A stretch of 64,000 nucleotides of DNA from a virus. Each line of letters begins with the position of its first letter. Positions within the stretch are counted from its first letter, which is position 1. Shown piece by piece: positions 50,729-60,167 of the stretch. The position numbers were made by a program, and so were the translations under genes. The notes beneath the pieces were generated by a model. That model was not told the DNA's origin and searched no databases. It was given only the letters and a program-made list of their open reading frames with translations. The DNA lies in the IMG/VR virus record IMGVR_UViG_3300028772_000007, positions 1 through 64,000 of that record; one strand, 5' to 3'.

Positions 50729-50986
50729 ATGACAAAAAAAGAAATTATAGAAGTATTTGAAAATGCAAAAACTGATTATGTAGCCGAAATGAATAATACA
50801 TTTATCGGTTTATCTATTATAGCTAAATATTCAAATTATGTTGTTCAAGGTGCGAATCATGATATGATTTGGAGTGAAGATCTTGATAATTTAATTGATG
50901 CAGATATTACAGATGAAGATATTATGGATTTAACATCTTTAGGTTTTTTCATTGAAGATGGCGAGTATTTAGCAAAATATGTATAG
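50729..50986 (+). CDS. Small acidic protein
   Basis: 85 residues, rich in Asp and Glu (DADITDEDIMDLTSLG). It overlaps the NADAR gene by eight bases. Confidence 0.7.
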   Translation: MTKKEIIEVFENAKTDYVAEMNNTFIGLSIIAKYSNYVVQGANHDMIWSEDLDNLIDADITDEDIMDLTSLGFFIEDGEYLAKYV

Positions 50987-51398
50987 TATAAATGAATTTC
51001 GAGGAGAATATTATTTTTTAAGTAACTTTTATGAAACTCCTGTGGTATTTGAAGGAGTAGAATACGCTAATAATGAAGCAGCTTTTCAAGCTCAAAAAGT
51101 ATTAGATAAAACTATTCAAAAAGAATTTATATTCTTATCTCCAAATCTTGCTAAAGCCAAAGGTAGAAAAGTAAATCTTAGAGCTGATTGGGAGAAAGTA
51201 AAAGATTTATTAATGTACAGAATAGTTCTTGCTAAATTTACTCAAAATCCAGATTTAAAAACTAAATTATTAAATACGGGAACATGTCAATTAATTGAAG
51301 GTAATACTTGGAATGATAGATATTGGGGTAAATGTAAAGGTACTGGTTTAAATAAATTAGGATTAATATTAGAATCTATAAGGCAACAATTAAAATAA
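50979..51398 (+). CDS. NADAR (YbiA-like) ADP-ribose-processing protein
   Basis: 139 residues, full length. FRGEYYFLSNFY, EGVEYANNEAAFQAQK, LAKAKGRKV and NTWNDRYWG are the NADAR/DUF1768 blocks. Family members hydrolyse N-glycosidic bonds; some remove ADP-ribose from guanine in DNA, reversing DarT-type modification, and others act in riboflavin side reactions. In this phage it joins NadM-Nudix, NAMPT and the macro domain as a fourth ADP-ribose or NAD-related protein. Confidence 0.92.
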   Translation: MYSINEFRGEYYFLSNFYETPVVFEGVEYANNEAAFQAQKVLDKTIQKEFIFLSPNLAKAKGRKVNLRADWEKVKDLLMYRIVLAKFTQNPDLKTKLLNTGTCQLIEGNTWNDRYWGKCKGTGLNKLGLILESIRQQLK

Positions 51399-51403
51399 TT
51401 AAT

Positions 51404-51745
51404 ATGGATACAAACTTAATATCAGATGGTTATCATACATTTGGAGAGTTATATGACTTTAGAAAAGTGTATAATGCAGCATTATTTAATGAATGGGCTC
51501 AATATGATATTCCTAAATATAATGTACATAAATCTTGGAAACATAGCGATGGAGAATTATGTTTTGGAGGTGGTTGGTTTATAGTAATGGCTACATTACC
51601 TTCTGGACAAATTAGTAATCATTATGAAGATAAAGATTGGGATTTATTTAAAATTCCAGAATATGAATTAGCTGATAAATTTGATGGGCATACACCTAAT
51701 GATGTAATAACAAGATTAAAACAATTAAATCACTGGGGACAGTAA
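51404..51745 (+). CDS. Conserved phage protein (WDLF-DGHT type)
   Basis: 113 residues; HSDGELCFGGGWFIVMATLP, GQISNHYED, WDLFKIPE and FDGHTPNDVITRL form a pattern common in phage small proteins of unknown function. Confidence 0.75.
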   Translation: MDTNLISDGYHTFGELYDFRKVYNAALFNEWAQYDIPKYNVHKSWKHSDGELCFGGGWFIVMATLPSGQISNHYEDKDWDLFKIPEYELADKFDGHTPNDVITRLKQLNHWGQ

Positions 51746-51772
51746 TAAAGCCGTAACTGGTACAATAAGTAG

Positions 51773-51792
51773 TGGTTAAGAAAACTTAACCA
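51773..51792 (+). promoter_or_regulatory. Perfect hairpin next to a TTG start
   Basis: TGGTTAAG-aaaa-CTTAACCA ends three bases before the TTG start of the gene at 51795. It would lie over the ribosome landing site and could control translation. Confidence 0.5.
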
Positions 51793-51794
51793 AT

Positions 51795-52403
51795 TTGAAA
51801 CAAATAGAATTATCAATAGATAGAGAACTTGACTTTATGATTAAGTACCAACTATTTCCTGAAGAATTTTTAATTATTCAATTAATATTTTTAGCACAGG
51901 AAGATCATAGTGAATATTTAAGCAAATATTTTAGTCAAATGCCTCTAAAAGGTGCTCCACGAGATACTCTCTTAGCCTTACAGGAAAAAGGAATTATTAA
52001 TAAATCCTATAAAATTCCTGAAAAAGGAGCAACATTTAATCCACGTGATGTAGATTTTAATAAAGTATTTCTAAAATCCTTCAATCAACATTCTGGGGAT
52101 ATGGGAATGGAATTATTTATGACTTATCCAAGTTTTGTAAATATTCAAGGTCGTCAGTGTTCATTAAAGAACATTAGTAAACTATTTAAGAGTATGGATG
52201 ATTTTTGTTTTGCTTATGGCAAAGCTATTAAATTTAATCCAGAAATGCATGCTAAAATTATGGAATTATTAACTTTTGGAAAAGAAAATGATCTTATCCA
52301 TTATGGTATTACAGAGTTTGTAATTAGTATGAAATGGTTAGAAATTGAAGAACTAAAATTGTCTGATAATATTAACGGTTATAATAATTCTGAATTGTTA
52401 TAA
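51795..52403 (+). CDS. Replication-region hypothetical protein
   Basis: 202 residues from a TTG start; no in-frame ATG lies close upstream. Mostly helical; no motif recognised. Its place before the DnaB-like helicase suggests a helicase loader or accessory, as inference only. Confidence 0.75.
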   Translation: MKQIELSIDRELDFMIKYQLFPEEFLIIQLIFLAQEDHSEYLSKYFSQMPLKGAPRDTLLALQEKGIINKSYKIPEKGATFNPRDVDFNKVFLKSFNQHSGDMGMELFMTYPSFVNIQGRQCSLKNISKLFKSMDDFCFAYGKAIKFNPEMHAKIMELLTFGKENDLIHYGITEFVISMKWLEIEELKLSDNINGYNNSELL

Positions 52404-52404
52404 T

Positions 52405-53493
52405 ATGGGAGTTAATAAATTATACAAAAACGTAAAACGTGGTAAGGAGGGTAAGAATGTTGGAATTTCAACAGGAATGCCTAAATTAGATTCCGTTATT
52501 TATGGTATTCAAAAATCATATTTATACACAATTGGTGCTGATACTTCTGGGGGTAAAACTTCATTTGCATTAGATGTATTTGTATATAATTTAATTAAGA
52601 ATGCTGAAAATATACCTATATCTATTTTATATTATTCATTTGAAATGGCTGCTGATGTACTATATGCTAAATTAATCTCACGATATATCTGGGATGAATA
52701 TCATGAAATTGTAACTTATGAAGATATTTTATCTTTGACTAAACCAATTTCAGATTCTCAAGAAAATTTAGTTAATTTAGCTAGAGGATGGGTAGAAACT
52801 CTTTCAGAGCATTTAACTATTTTTGATAAAGCATTAACACCAAATGGAATTTATAAAACTTGTGTAAACTGGTTAAGTCAATTTGGCACATTTGTACAAG
52901 TAGATGAACATACTGAAAATTATATTAGTGATGATCCATCTAGATATAAAATAGTTCTTATTGATCATGTTGGATTAATTTCTGGAAGTGATGCTAAAAA
53001 AATAAGAATTGATACAGTTGTTGATACTTTTATTTATCTTAGAAATAAGTGCGGTCTAACTGGTGTATTTATACAACAATTAAATCGTAATGCAAAAGGG
53101 ATGGATCGTAAAACTAATGGATATGAGCTTATTCAATTAGATGATTTTAAAGACACTTCAGGAACTACAGATGGTTCGGAAGTCGTATTAGCTCTCTATT
53201 TTCCTTATAGAGAAAAGATAGCTACATGTGAAGGTTACCCAATACAGAATGTATTGAAAAAACGCTTTAGATTAACGCAAATCCTGAAAAATCGGTATGG
53301 ACAAGCTGACCTAAACCTTGGAACTTCGTTTTTTGGAGAAATAGGAATGTTTAGAGAAATGCCAAAAGCTAAAGAAATTGGCGATTATGAACCTTATTTA
53401 GAGTTAAAAGCTCCTAAAATAGAACATAAAATAGATGATACAGAACATGTGGAGACACAAATAGATGAAATAAAACATCAATTTCAATTATAA
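52405..53493 (+). CDS. dnaB: DnaB-like replicative helicase (SF4, RecA-type core)
   Basis: 362 residues. Walker A is GADTSGGKTS (44-53), YYSFEM follows motif I, Walker B is IVLIDHVGLIS and LTGVFIQQLNR gives H3. The N-terminal primase-binding domain of DnaB is missing. The acidic C-terminal tail ends HQFQL. It would unwind DNA ahead of the polymerase. Confidence 0.9.
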   Translation: MGVNKLYKNVKRGKEGKNVGISTGMPKLDSVIYGIQKSYLYTIGADTSGGKTSFALDVFVYNLIKNAENIPISILYYSFEMAADVLYAKLISRYIWDEYHEIVTYEDILSLTKPISDSQENLVNLARGWVETLSEHLTIFDKALTPNGIYKTCVNWLSQFGTFVQVDEHTENYISDDPSRYKIVLIDHVGLISGSDAKKIRIDTVVDTFIYLRNKCGLTGVFIQQLNRNAKGMDRKTNGYELIQLDDFKDTSGTTDGSEVVLALYFPYREKIATCEGYPIQNVLKKRFRLTQILKNRYGQADLNLGTSFFGEIGMFREMPKAKEIGDYEPYLELKAPKIEHKIDDTEHVETQIDEIKHQFQL

Positions 53494-53495
53494 AA

Positions 53496-54245
53496 ATGGG
53501 ATTATTACCAATGGCTAAAAGCCAAATTAAAACTTCAAATCCAAAAAATTTAATACTTTTTGGTTTACCAAAAGTCGGAAAAACAACAGCATTATCGTTC
53601 CTTCCTAAAGCTCTTCATATTGACCTTGAAGATGGGACAGATTATATCTCAGCTTTTACATATAAAGCTAAAACGTATATGGATTTGTATAAAATTGCAA
53701 TGGAGTTGAAAGACAATCCAGGACAATTTGATTTTACAATTTTAGATACTATTACCGCATTAGAAGATATAGTTCTTCCATATGCAAATAAATTATATAG
53801 AGAAACCTCTATGGGTGTTAATTTTGATGCAGAAACAAGTGTATTAACATTAGCTAATGGTGCAGGTTATTTGTATTTAAGACAAGCAATGCAAAGAGTT
53901 ATTGGTTGGTTTGAAAAAGTCTCTCCAAATGTTATTTTAGTAGGGCATGTTAAAGATAAAGCATTAAATGAAAATGGTACTGAATTAAATGTAAAAGATT
54001 TAGATCTTACAGGAAAAATTGGTCGTATTTTAAGTGCTGGAAGTGATGCAATTTGTTATGTTTATAGAGACATAGAAACTACAGATTTAATGGCTAATTT
54101 TGGAGATATGAATTCTGTATTATGCGGTGCTAGAATGCCACATCTTGCAGGAAAAACTATCTTACTTGCTCAAAGACAAGAAGATGGAGGTATTAAAACA
54201 TTCTGGGAAAATATTTATCCCTCATTAACACAAAATAAAGAATAA
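53496..54245 (+). CDS. AAA_24 ATPase, Sak4-like recombination protein
   Basis: 249 residues. P-loop GLPKVGKTT (23-31), IDLEDGTDYI and FTILDTITAL match phage nucleotide-binding proteins of the Sak4/RecA-like group, which help single-strand annealing. A second ATG at 53511 is an alternative start. It precedes an SSB-like gene, the usual partner. Confidence 0.88.
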   Translation: MGLLPMAKSQIKTSNPKNLILFGLPKVGKTTALSFLPKALHIDLEDGTDYISAFTYKAKTYMDLYKIAMELKDNPGQFDFTILDTITALEDIVLPYANKLYRETSMGVNFDAETSVLTLANGAGYLYLRQAMQRVIGWFEKVSPNVILVGHVKDKALNENGTELNVKDLDLTGKIGRILSAGSDAICYVYRDIETTDLMANFGDMNSVLCGARMPHLAGKTILLAQRQEDGGIKTFWENIYPSLTQNKE

Positions 54246-54790
54246 TGATAGCAGTAAAAGTAACATTTAATTTCGATCCAGAAACAACATCCGTATGTGA
54301 TGTAGTATGTTCTGTAGGTGATGTTGTTGAAAAGAAAACAACTACAAAAAAGTCAACAGTTAAACAAGTTGGTAAAGCATTAACAGGTTTAACAATAGTA
54401 AGAGAAGAAGGAAAATTAGTACTTTCTCCAGAGTTAATTACACTTTTAGGAGATGAAGATGAAATTAGAGTATCTATAAGATATGATAAAGTTGATGGTG
54501 TAATTACTCCATTCTTTGGTAATGACTTAGCATTCGGAATTAAAGGCGGTAATAAACTGGCTAAAGCTGGTACAGTAGCCTATAGAGGCAAGGCTAATGA
54601 AATTTTAGCAGAATTTGGTGAAACATTCTCATTAGAAGAATCAAAACCAGGAATTTATATGTTAGTGGGTGATAAAGTATATGTACCTAAAGACATACCG
54701 GTTAAAGAAGCCGTAGCAAAAGTGAGAGATATAGAAGTTTCTGGAAATGAAACAACAGAGTTGACAGAATTTACAGATTTTAATTTATAA
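54245..54790 (+). CDS. Hypothetical replication-region protein
   Basis: 181 residues, beta-rich, with lysine/threonine-rich linker (EKKKTTTKKSTVKQ, approximately 32-45) and acidic end (ELTEFTDFNL). Possibly a DNA-binding accessory between the Sak4-like and SSB-like genes. Confidence 0.75.
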   Translation: MIAVKVTFNFDPETTSVCDVVCSVGDVVEKKTTTKKSTVKQVGKALTGLTIVREEGKLVLSPELITLLGDEDEIRVSIRYDKVDGVITPFFGNDLAFGIKGGNKLAKAGTVAYRGKANEILAEFGETFSLEESKPGIYMLVGDKVYVPKDIPVKEAVAKVRDIEVSGNETTELTEFTDFNL

Positions 54791-54806
54791 AAAATAATAA
54801 GAAATA

Positions 54807-55538
54807 ATGAGTGATTTTAATTTTAATGAAACAGCCGGTGCAGCTCAAAGCACAAGTCGTCCACAACTAAAAGGAAATGCAATCTATGATGTTACATTTG
54901 ACGGAATAGAAATTAAAGATATGGCTGGTAAAAAAGATCCAACCGCAATGTATAATGTATTGAATATCAAATTCTCTAATAAAGAGGGTTGGTTTTCACA
55001 TACAATTTTTGAACCAAGAGAAGAAGATGGTAAACGTAGAGAAACTACTTTTACAAATGATAAAGGAGAAGAAAATGTTGTTCCTCAATTATCTAATAAT
55101 GAAACTATGATGTTAATTTTTAAGCATTTAATTGATGCTGTTAATCCTGAATTAGGTGCATTAATTGATAAAGGTGAAGCTGGTAATCAAATGAAAATTA
55201 CTGGTAATGATTCTCATTCTACATGGTTATCTTTACGTAATGTAATGAAAGCAGCTACTGAATCTGGTATTGGTAAAGAAGTAAAATTGAAATTAATTGT
55301 AAATAAGAAGGGTGAAGCAGTTTTTCCTTATTTTGCAGCAATTGATAAAGAAGGTAAGAAATATATGAAATTCAATTTTATCGGAGAAAATGTATTTTTT
55401 AATGCTAAAGAAATTGCAGCTTTAAAAAAAGTAGCTGGTGCAAAACCAACTAAAATAGGTGAATCATTTGATTTATCTATGGCAGGTGAACCTAGTACAG
55501 GTGCTGGATCAGAAGCTGATATGGATTTTAAATTGTAA
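54807..55538 (+). CDS. Single-stranded DNA-binding protein-like
   Basis: 243 residues. A central beta-rich region of an OB type (KGNAIYDVTFDGIEIKDM, YNVLNIKFSNKEGWFSHTIF) and an acidic C-terminal tip (GSEADMDFKL) typical of SSBs that recruit partners. The GAGSEADM linker is Gly/Ser-rich. Position between Sak4-like and primase genes fits. Confidence 0.75.
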   Translation: MSDFNFNETAGAAQSTSRPQLKGNAIYDVTFDGIEIKDMAGKKDPTAMYNVLNIKFSNKEGWFSHTIFEPREEDGKRRETTFTNDKGEENVVPQLSNNETMMLIFKHLIDAVNPELGALIDKGEAGNQMKITGNDSHSTWLSLRNVMKAATESGIGKEVKLKLIVNKKGEAVFPYFAAIDKEGKKYMKFNFIGENVFFNAKEIAALKKVAGAKPTKIGESFDLSMAGEPSTGAGSEADMDFKL

Positions 55539-55555
55539 AATAAAATTGTGATTTA

Positions 55556-56599
55556 ATGTTTGAAATACCTAAAAACGAAGAGCGAATCACAAAAGAACTT
55601 TTATTAAAGTATAATTCAGAAGAAACTTATATGGAAACTTATCTTGGAATCCCCGTAAAAAAGGGACTCCAGATAAATCCTATGAGAACTGATAAACTAC
55701 CAACTGCCTCATTCTTTAGAAATCAAAAAAATGATTTAATATTTCATGATTTTGATGGATCATTTTATGGTAATTTTATTTCAGTAGTAATGTATCTTTT
55801 TAACTGTAGTTTTTATATAGCTTTAAAGATTATTGCTAATGATTTTGGGATAATTAAATCAAATAATTATACACCTCATATAGCTGAAATTAAAATATCA
55901 GATATAAAATTTACAGAAAAGCAGTCAACTAGTAATATTCAAGTTGCAATTAAAGAATTTACCCAAAAAGAATTAGATTGGTGGAATTCTTTTGGTATAT
56001 CTCCAAAAACTTTAAAAAAATTTCATGTTGTGTCTTGTGCACATTCATTTTTAAATGGATTTTATTTTTCATCTTCTTCTGATAATTCTCCAATGTTTGG
56101 GTATTATGGAGGAAAAAAAGATGAAATGGAATTATGGAGAGTATATATGCCAACAAAGAGAACTTATAGATTTTTAAGTAATTGGAAAGGATCTTTTTTA
56201 CAAGGAGCTAAACAATTACCAGTAAGAGGTAATAATTTATTAATTACTAAATCTATGAAAGATGTAATGTCTTTATTTGAACTCAATATAAACTCAATTG
56301 CACCAACTTCAGAAAATGTATTAATGTCATATGCACAATATGATAGATTACATAAGAAATTTCCTAATATTTTTATATTAATGGATAATGATTTAGCTGG
56401 AGTACGAGGTGCACATAAATACAAAAAAGCATTTCCTGGATTGAAATGTATATTTATTAAACGTAAATATTCAAAGGATATCAGTGATATGTGTAAGAAA
56501 AAAGGACTAGCACATTTTTTAGAGTGTAGTGATGAATTACAACATATATTCGATGATGAATATATAAAACAAACTAAACACTTTTATGTGTTTAAATAA
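55556..56599 (+). CDS. dnaG: DnaG-type primase
   Basis: 347 residues. The N-terminal region PMRTDKLPTASFFRNQKND and FHDFDGSFYGNFISVVMYLF matches primase zinc-binding domains but lacks the cysteines. The TOPRIM region is LLITKSMKDVMSLFEL and ILMDNDLAGVRGAHKY with the DxD pair. In crAss-like primases the first TOPRIM Glu region reads TKSxKDVM, as here. It makes RNA primers with the DnaB-like helicase. Confidence 0.88.
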   Translation: MFEIPKNEERITKELLLKYNSEETYMETYLGIPVKKGLQINPMRTDKLPTASFFRNQKNDLIFHDFDGSFYGNFISVVMYLFNCSFYIALKIIANDFGIIKSNNYTPHIAEIKISDIKFTEKQSTSNIQVAIKEFTQKELDWWNSFGISPKTLKKFHVVSCAHSFLNGFYFSSSSDNSPMFGYYGGKKDEMELWRVYMPTKRTYRFLSNWKGSFLQGAKQLPVRGNNLLITKSMKDVMSLFELNINSIAPTSENVLMSYAQYDRLHKKFPNIFILMDNDLAGVRGAHKYKKAFPGLKCIFIKRKYSKDISDMCKKKGLAHFLECSDELQHIFDDEYIKQTKHFYVFK

Positions 56600-56610
56600 A
56601 TAATCATAGT

Positions 56611-57129
56611 ATGGCATTTCCAAAGAAAAAAAAGAAAGATGTAGCGGAATTACCATTCTGAGCGTCTTCTCCTGAGCAATTAGAAACACATGTTCCTCAA
56701 AAATCAGGAGGAAAAAAGAAAGTCAGTTCAATTAAATCAGAATATGATGGTATTAAATTTGACTCTCAATTAGAAGTATATTGCTATAAAGCATTACAAG
56801 CTGCAGGATTGTGGTTTGAATATACTCAAAAAACATTTACAATATCTGAAGCATTTAAATGTATAGGAGAAAGTTATGAACCAGATAAAAGAAAAGGAGA
56901 TGGGATGTATCCTAAATCTAAATCTTTGCAGAGTGTTAAATATACCCCGGATTTCATAGGAGAAGAATTTATAATTGAAACTAAAGGAAGGCAGAATGAA
57001 GCTTTTCCTATGAGATGGAAATTATTTAAACGATATCTATTTGAAAATAATCTGAACTATGATTTATATATGCCAAAAAATCATAAACAGATTGATGAAT
57101 GTATTAAAATGATTAAAGAAAAAATGTAA
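56611..57129 (+). CDS. PD-(D/E)XK phage endonuclease (DUF1064-like) with in-frame TGA
   Basis: 172 residues if TGA at 56659-56661 is read as Trp (AELPF-TGA-ASSPEQL). Nuclease residues: Glu in DSQLEVY, Asp in KYTPDFIG, and Glu-x-Lys in IIETKGR. Members act as Holliday-junction or nicking endonucleases in phage recombination. The N-terminal 65 residues lie before the first internal Met and contain the catalytic Glu, so the long form is needed. Confidence 0.85.
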
Positions 57130-57130
57130 T

Positions 57131-57159
57131 AAAAAGGATGCCATATGGTATCCTTTTTT
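57131..57159 (+). terminator. Rho-independent terminator
   Basis: AAAAAGGAT-g-CCATATGG-t-ATCCTTTTT is a nearly perfect palindrome ending in a T run. It overlaps the in-frame ATG 57145, so the next gene more likely starts at 57178. Confidence 0.75.
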
Positions 57160-57177
57160 TATGAAATAAATACTAAT

Positions 57178-57393
57178 ATGGTAGCAGAAGAAGCAAGAAA
57201 ACAATCATTAAATAATGAATATAATTATATTTTACAATTAATTGATAATCAGATAAATCAAGGTAGATTATATCTTGATTTAAATTATATAATATCTAAT
57301 ATAACAAAAACTAAGTTATTAGAAAATCATTATGAAATTAATATTTGTGGTGGTTCAGAGAGACAACCATTTTATACACAGATAGAATGGTAA
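57178..57393 (+). CDS. Small hypothetical protein
   Basis: 71 residues from ATG 57178 (ATG 57145 lies inside the terminator). Helical, no motif. It overlaps the next ORF by 49 bases. Confidence 0.55.
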   Translation: MVAEEARKQSLNNEYNYILQLIDNQINQGRLYLDLNYIISNITKTKLLENHYEINICGGSERQPFYTQIEW

Positions 57394-57593
57394 AAGGAAA
57401 AATATATATAAATAAAAGTAGAACTATAGTAATGTGTACTAAAATAGATTCTAGTAAATATTTTGAAGGAGTAGTTCTTTATAGTGATATACAAAATGAT
57501 ATTGTAGGAATATACTCTAAATTTATGATTAAAGAAGAATATACTGAAATGGAGGGAATATTAACATTAAGTAATTTACATATTAAAGAATAA
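57345..57593 (+). CDS. Small beta-rich protein
   Basis: 82 residues; an alternative ATG at 57390 (MVKGKIYINKSRTIVMCTK) fits the usual spacing better and would give 67 residues. Function unknown. Confidence 0.55.
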   Translation: MWWFRETTILYTDRMVKGKIYINKSRTIVMCTKIDSSKYFEGVVLYSDIQNDIVGIYSKFMIKEEYTEMEGILTLSNLHIKE

Positions 57594-57748
57594 TGGAAAA
57601 AGAAGATTTAACAGAACACTTAACTACAATTTTAAGAATATACAATATTGAATATAGTCAAGAATTGTATGATGAATTAGTTAATATATTAGAAATGGCC
57701 TTTGAACAAGGTTATGATCAATGTGATCGTGATAATGATAATTTATAA
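57593..57748 (+). CDS. Very small acidic protein
   Basis: 51 residues, starting one base inside the previous stop (TAATG); helical, acidic C-terminus. Confidence 0.55.
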   Translation: MEKEDLTEHLTTILRIYNIEYSQELYDELVNILEMAFEQGYDQCDRDNDNL

Positions 57749-57757
57749 AAGAACAAT

Positions 57758-58063
57758 ATGATTATAGATATAATAACACAAATAACACTATATTTTGAAT
57801 TTAAAGAATATAATGATTTAATAGAAGAAATCAACAATTATTTAGAAGAGAATGGTTCAGATTTTAATGACACTTTGGAGATTATTCAAGAAGAATTATT
57901 TTCTACTGAAAAACAAATTTCTCCGTATACAATGATGAGTACTTTATCATTTAAATATGCAGGAGAATTCTTTAAAGATATAAAAGAAGATATTGAAGAA
58001 ATTGATAATGATGATTATCCATTACTTTGTAATTTATTAATAACAATAGCAAATAGTATTTAA
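57758..58063 (+). CDS. Acidic helical protein
   Basis: 101 residues, Glu/Asp-rich helices. One-base overlap with the next gene. Confidence 0.7.
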   Translation: MIIDIITQITLYFEFKEYNDLIEEINNYLEENGSDFNDTLEIIQEELFSTEKQISPYTMMSTLSFKYAGEFFKDIKEDIEEIDNDDYPLLCNLLITIANSI

Positions 58064-58593
58064 TGGTAATTGAACAAGAATTAAAACAAGGAAATCCAGA
58101 AACTGTTAATGCAGGATCAGAAGTAGTAATTAATGAAAATAAAAAAGTAATCTTTATGTCTGGTAACACAAATTTGACAGAAAAACAATTTTTAAATTAT
58201 TATGCTGTTCAAATTTCTGAATTAGTAAAAGATCCAAATATTTATTTTAATATAAGTGATGATAATGGTTGTGCAGTAATGCTACAACAAATATTTGATC
58301 GTTTATTGGAAGATAAATCAAGGGTCAATGTATTTCATACAGGTAAAACTCCAAAAAATATTGCTGCAAACTTTATTTTAATTGGTGGATTTACTTCATT
58401 AGAAGAACGTGATGCAGGTATGACATTGTCTAGTAATTTAGATTATCATATCATAATACCAGGTACAGGTCGTACTTTAGTTGAACGTAATATCTGTAGA
58501 CGTAATACTCCAGAGTATAATTATAATCAACATTGGTTAAAAGGAAATAGACAGTTTTGGAATTTATTTAAAAAACAAGAAGAAGTAAAATAA
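58063..58593 (+). CDS. SLOG/Rossmann-like phage protein
   Basis: 176 residues. KVIFMSGNTNLTEKQFLNYY, DDNGCAVMLQQIF, VNVFHTG and GFTSLEERDAGMTLSSNLD follow a pattern of a phage family with a Rossmann-like nucleotide-binding fold. Substrate unknown; SLOG domains can bind or cleave nucleotides, including NAD derivatives. Confidence 0.65.
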   Translation: MVIEQELKQGNPETVNAGSEVVINENKKVIFMSGNTNLTEKQFLNYYAVQISELVKDPNIYFNISDDNGCAVMLQQIFDRLLEDKSRVNVFHTGKTPKNIAANFILIGGFTSLEERDAGMTLSSNLDYHIIIPGTGRTLVERNICRRNTPEYNYNQHWLKGNRQFWNLFKKQEEVK

Positions 58594-58594
58594 T

Positions 58595-59089
58595 ATGAAT
58601 TTAAGAATAGGATTAGACATAGATGATGTCTTAGCAGGCTTTTTTGATATGTATAAAGTAACATTTACCAAACCAAAAGATATGGTAGATGCTAACATTA
58701 CCAAAAATGTATTAAAATTAAAAACTAATAGAGAATTTTGGGTAACACTTCCAAAATTAAGAGATATTGATTTTGTTCCCGCCATTTACTGTACAAAAAG
58801 AATTTCACCAAAAACTTGGACTAAAGATTGGCTTGCTGCTAATCATTTTCCAGAAAGAAGTGTATATCAAATGTACTATCAAAGGGGTGATAAATCTACT
58901 ATGATAAAAGGTAAAGTAGATGTATTTGTGGATGATTCTATTAGTAATTTTATGAAAATTAATAAATCTGGAATTCCATGTCTTTTAATGGATGCCCCAC
59001 ATAATCAAGGATTTGAAACTCCTTATCGTATTTATACGCTAACTCTAGCGGAAATTAAAGAAAAATATAGTGAATTTAACAAACTATAA
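58595..59089 (+). CDS. HAD-family 5'-nucleotidase-like phosphatase
   Basis: 164 residues. GLDIDDVLAGF carries the DxD motif, and VFVDDSISNF the C-terminal acidic pair. The family includes 5'(3')-deoxyribonucleotidases. It may dephosphorylate dNMPs or provide the end-healing phosphatase missing from the kinase at 42854. Confidence 0.8.
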   Translation: MNLRIGLDIDDVLAGFFDMYKVTFTKPKDMVDANITKNVLKLKTNREFWVTLPKLRDIDFVPAIYCTKRISPKTWTKDWLAANHFPERSVYQMYYQRGDKSTMIKGKVDVFVDDSISNFMKINKSGIPCLLMDAPHNQGFETPYRIYTLTLAEIKEKYSEFNKL

Positions 59090-59126
59090 AGTTAATTTTT
59101 TACTTGAAACAGTAAATAAAAAAGAA

Positions 59127-60167
59127 ATGTCAGATGTAGAGTACTTCTCGGATGCCTATAAAGGGTATTCGAGTAACTCTAAATTATCTTATATTAATCC
59201 TGCACAGGATGGTTCTCCACAAAAATATAGAGATGGATTGAAATCATCTTATAATTCTTCATTTGATTTTGGATCAGCAGTACATGCTTTATTTCTTCAA
59301 CCAAATGATTTTGTATTAAGTGATTATAGTGAAAAACCTACTGCTAAATTAGGAGTATTTGTTGATGAATTTAGAAAGTTTAGATTGAAAGGTTTAAGTC
59401 TGATCGATGCATCTATAGAAGCTTCTGTAAGTGCTGATTATTATAGTGGTAAGTTATCTGATAAAATTATTAAAACAGCTATTACTAAAAGTCTACCATA
59501 TTATCTAGCAGTAATGCATGGATTATATGAAGATGCGCAAGGTAGAGAAGTTATAGTACTTAGTAGAAAACAACAAGATGATTGCAAGTCTTGTATTAAG
59601 AATTTAAATAGTAATCCTAAATTAAGATATGCACTATTTGGACAAAATTTCTTTGATTCATGTATAATTTATAATGAAGATGCTTTATTTGTAGATGTGA
59701 ATGTAACTTTACCTGATGGCAGATCAGTTATTATACCTTTAAAAAGTAAATTAGATAACTATAGAATTGACCCTTCAGAGAAAACTATACATCTTAATGA
59801 TTTAAAAACTAGTGCTAAGAATGTTGATTATTTTATGGGTAATAATATTCCTGAATTAGATGATAAAGGAAATAGAAATGGTAATATGTATTGGATTGAT
59901 GGTAGTTTTCAAAAGTATCATTATGCAAGACAATTAGCTTTATATTTAATAGTTTTACAAATGTATTGTAAATCATTAGGATATGATGGGTACTCTTATA
60001 AAGTAAATGTAGCAGTAGTACAATCTCTTCCAGATTTTAATACTCGTTTACATAATGTACCACAAAAATTTATTGCTGCTGGAATGACTGAATTAAAAGA
60101 ATTATTATGTAGAGTAGCATTCCATGAATTAAATGGATATGATGTTGTAATAAATGAAGAAGAATAA
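59127..60167 (+). CDS. PD-(D/E)XK exonuclease (RecE/lambda-exo-like, PDDEXK_1)
   Basis: 346 residues from ATG 59127; an in-frame GTG at 59070 would overlap the previous gene. SSFDFGSAVHALFLQP contains the GxxxH of this group, then IHLNDLKTSAKNVD (D-x-K) and YHYARQLALYL. Such enzymes resect double-strand ends for annealing by Sak4-like and SSB proteins. Confidence 0.88.
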   Translation: MSDVEYFSDAYKGYSSNSKLSYINPAQDGSPQKYRDGLKSSYNSSFDFGSAVHALFLQPNDFVLSDYSEKPTAKLGVFVDEFRKFRLKGLSLIDASIEASVSADYYSGKLSDKIIKTAITKSLPYYLAVMHGLYEDAQGREVIVLSRKQQDDCKSCIKNLNSNPKLRYALFGQNFFDSCIIYNEDALFVDVNVTLPDGRSVIIPLKSKLDNYRIDPSEKTIHLNDLKTSAKNVDYFMGNNIPELDDKGNRNGNMYWIDGSFQKYHYARQLALYLIVLQMYCKSLGYDGYSYKVNVAVVQSLPDFNTRLHNVPQKFIAAGMTELKELLCRVAFHELNGYDVVINEEE

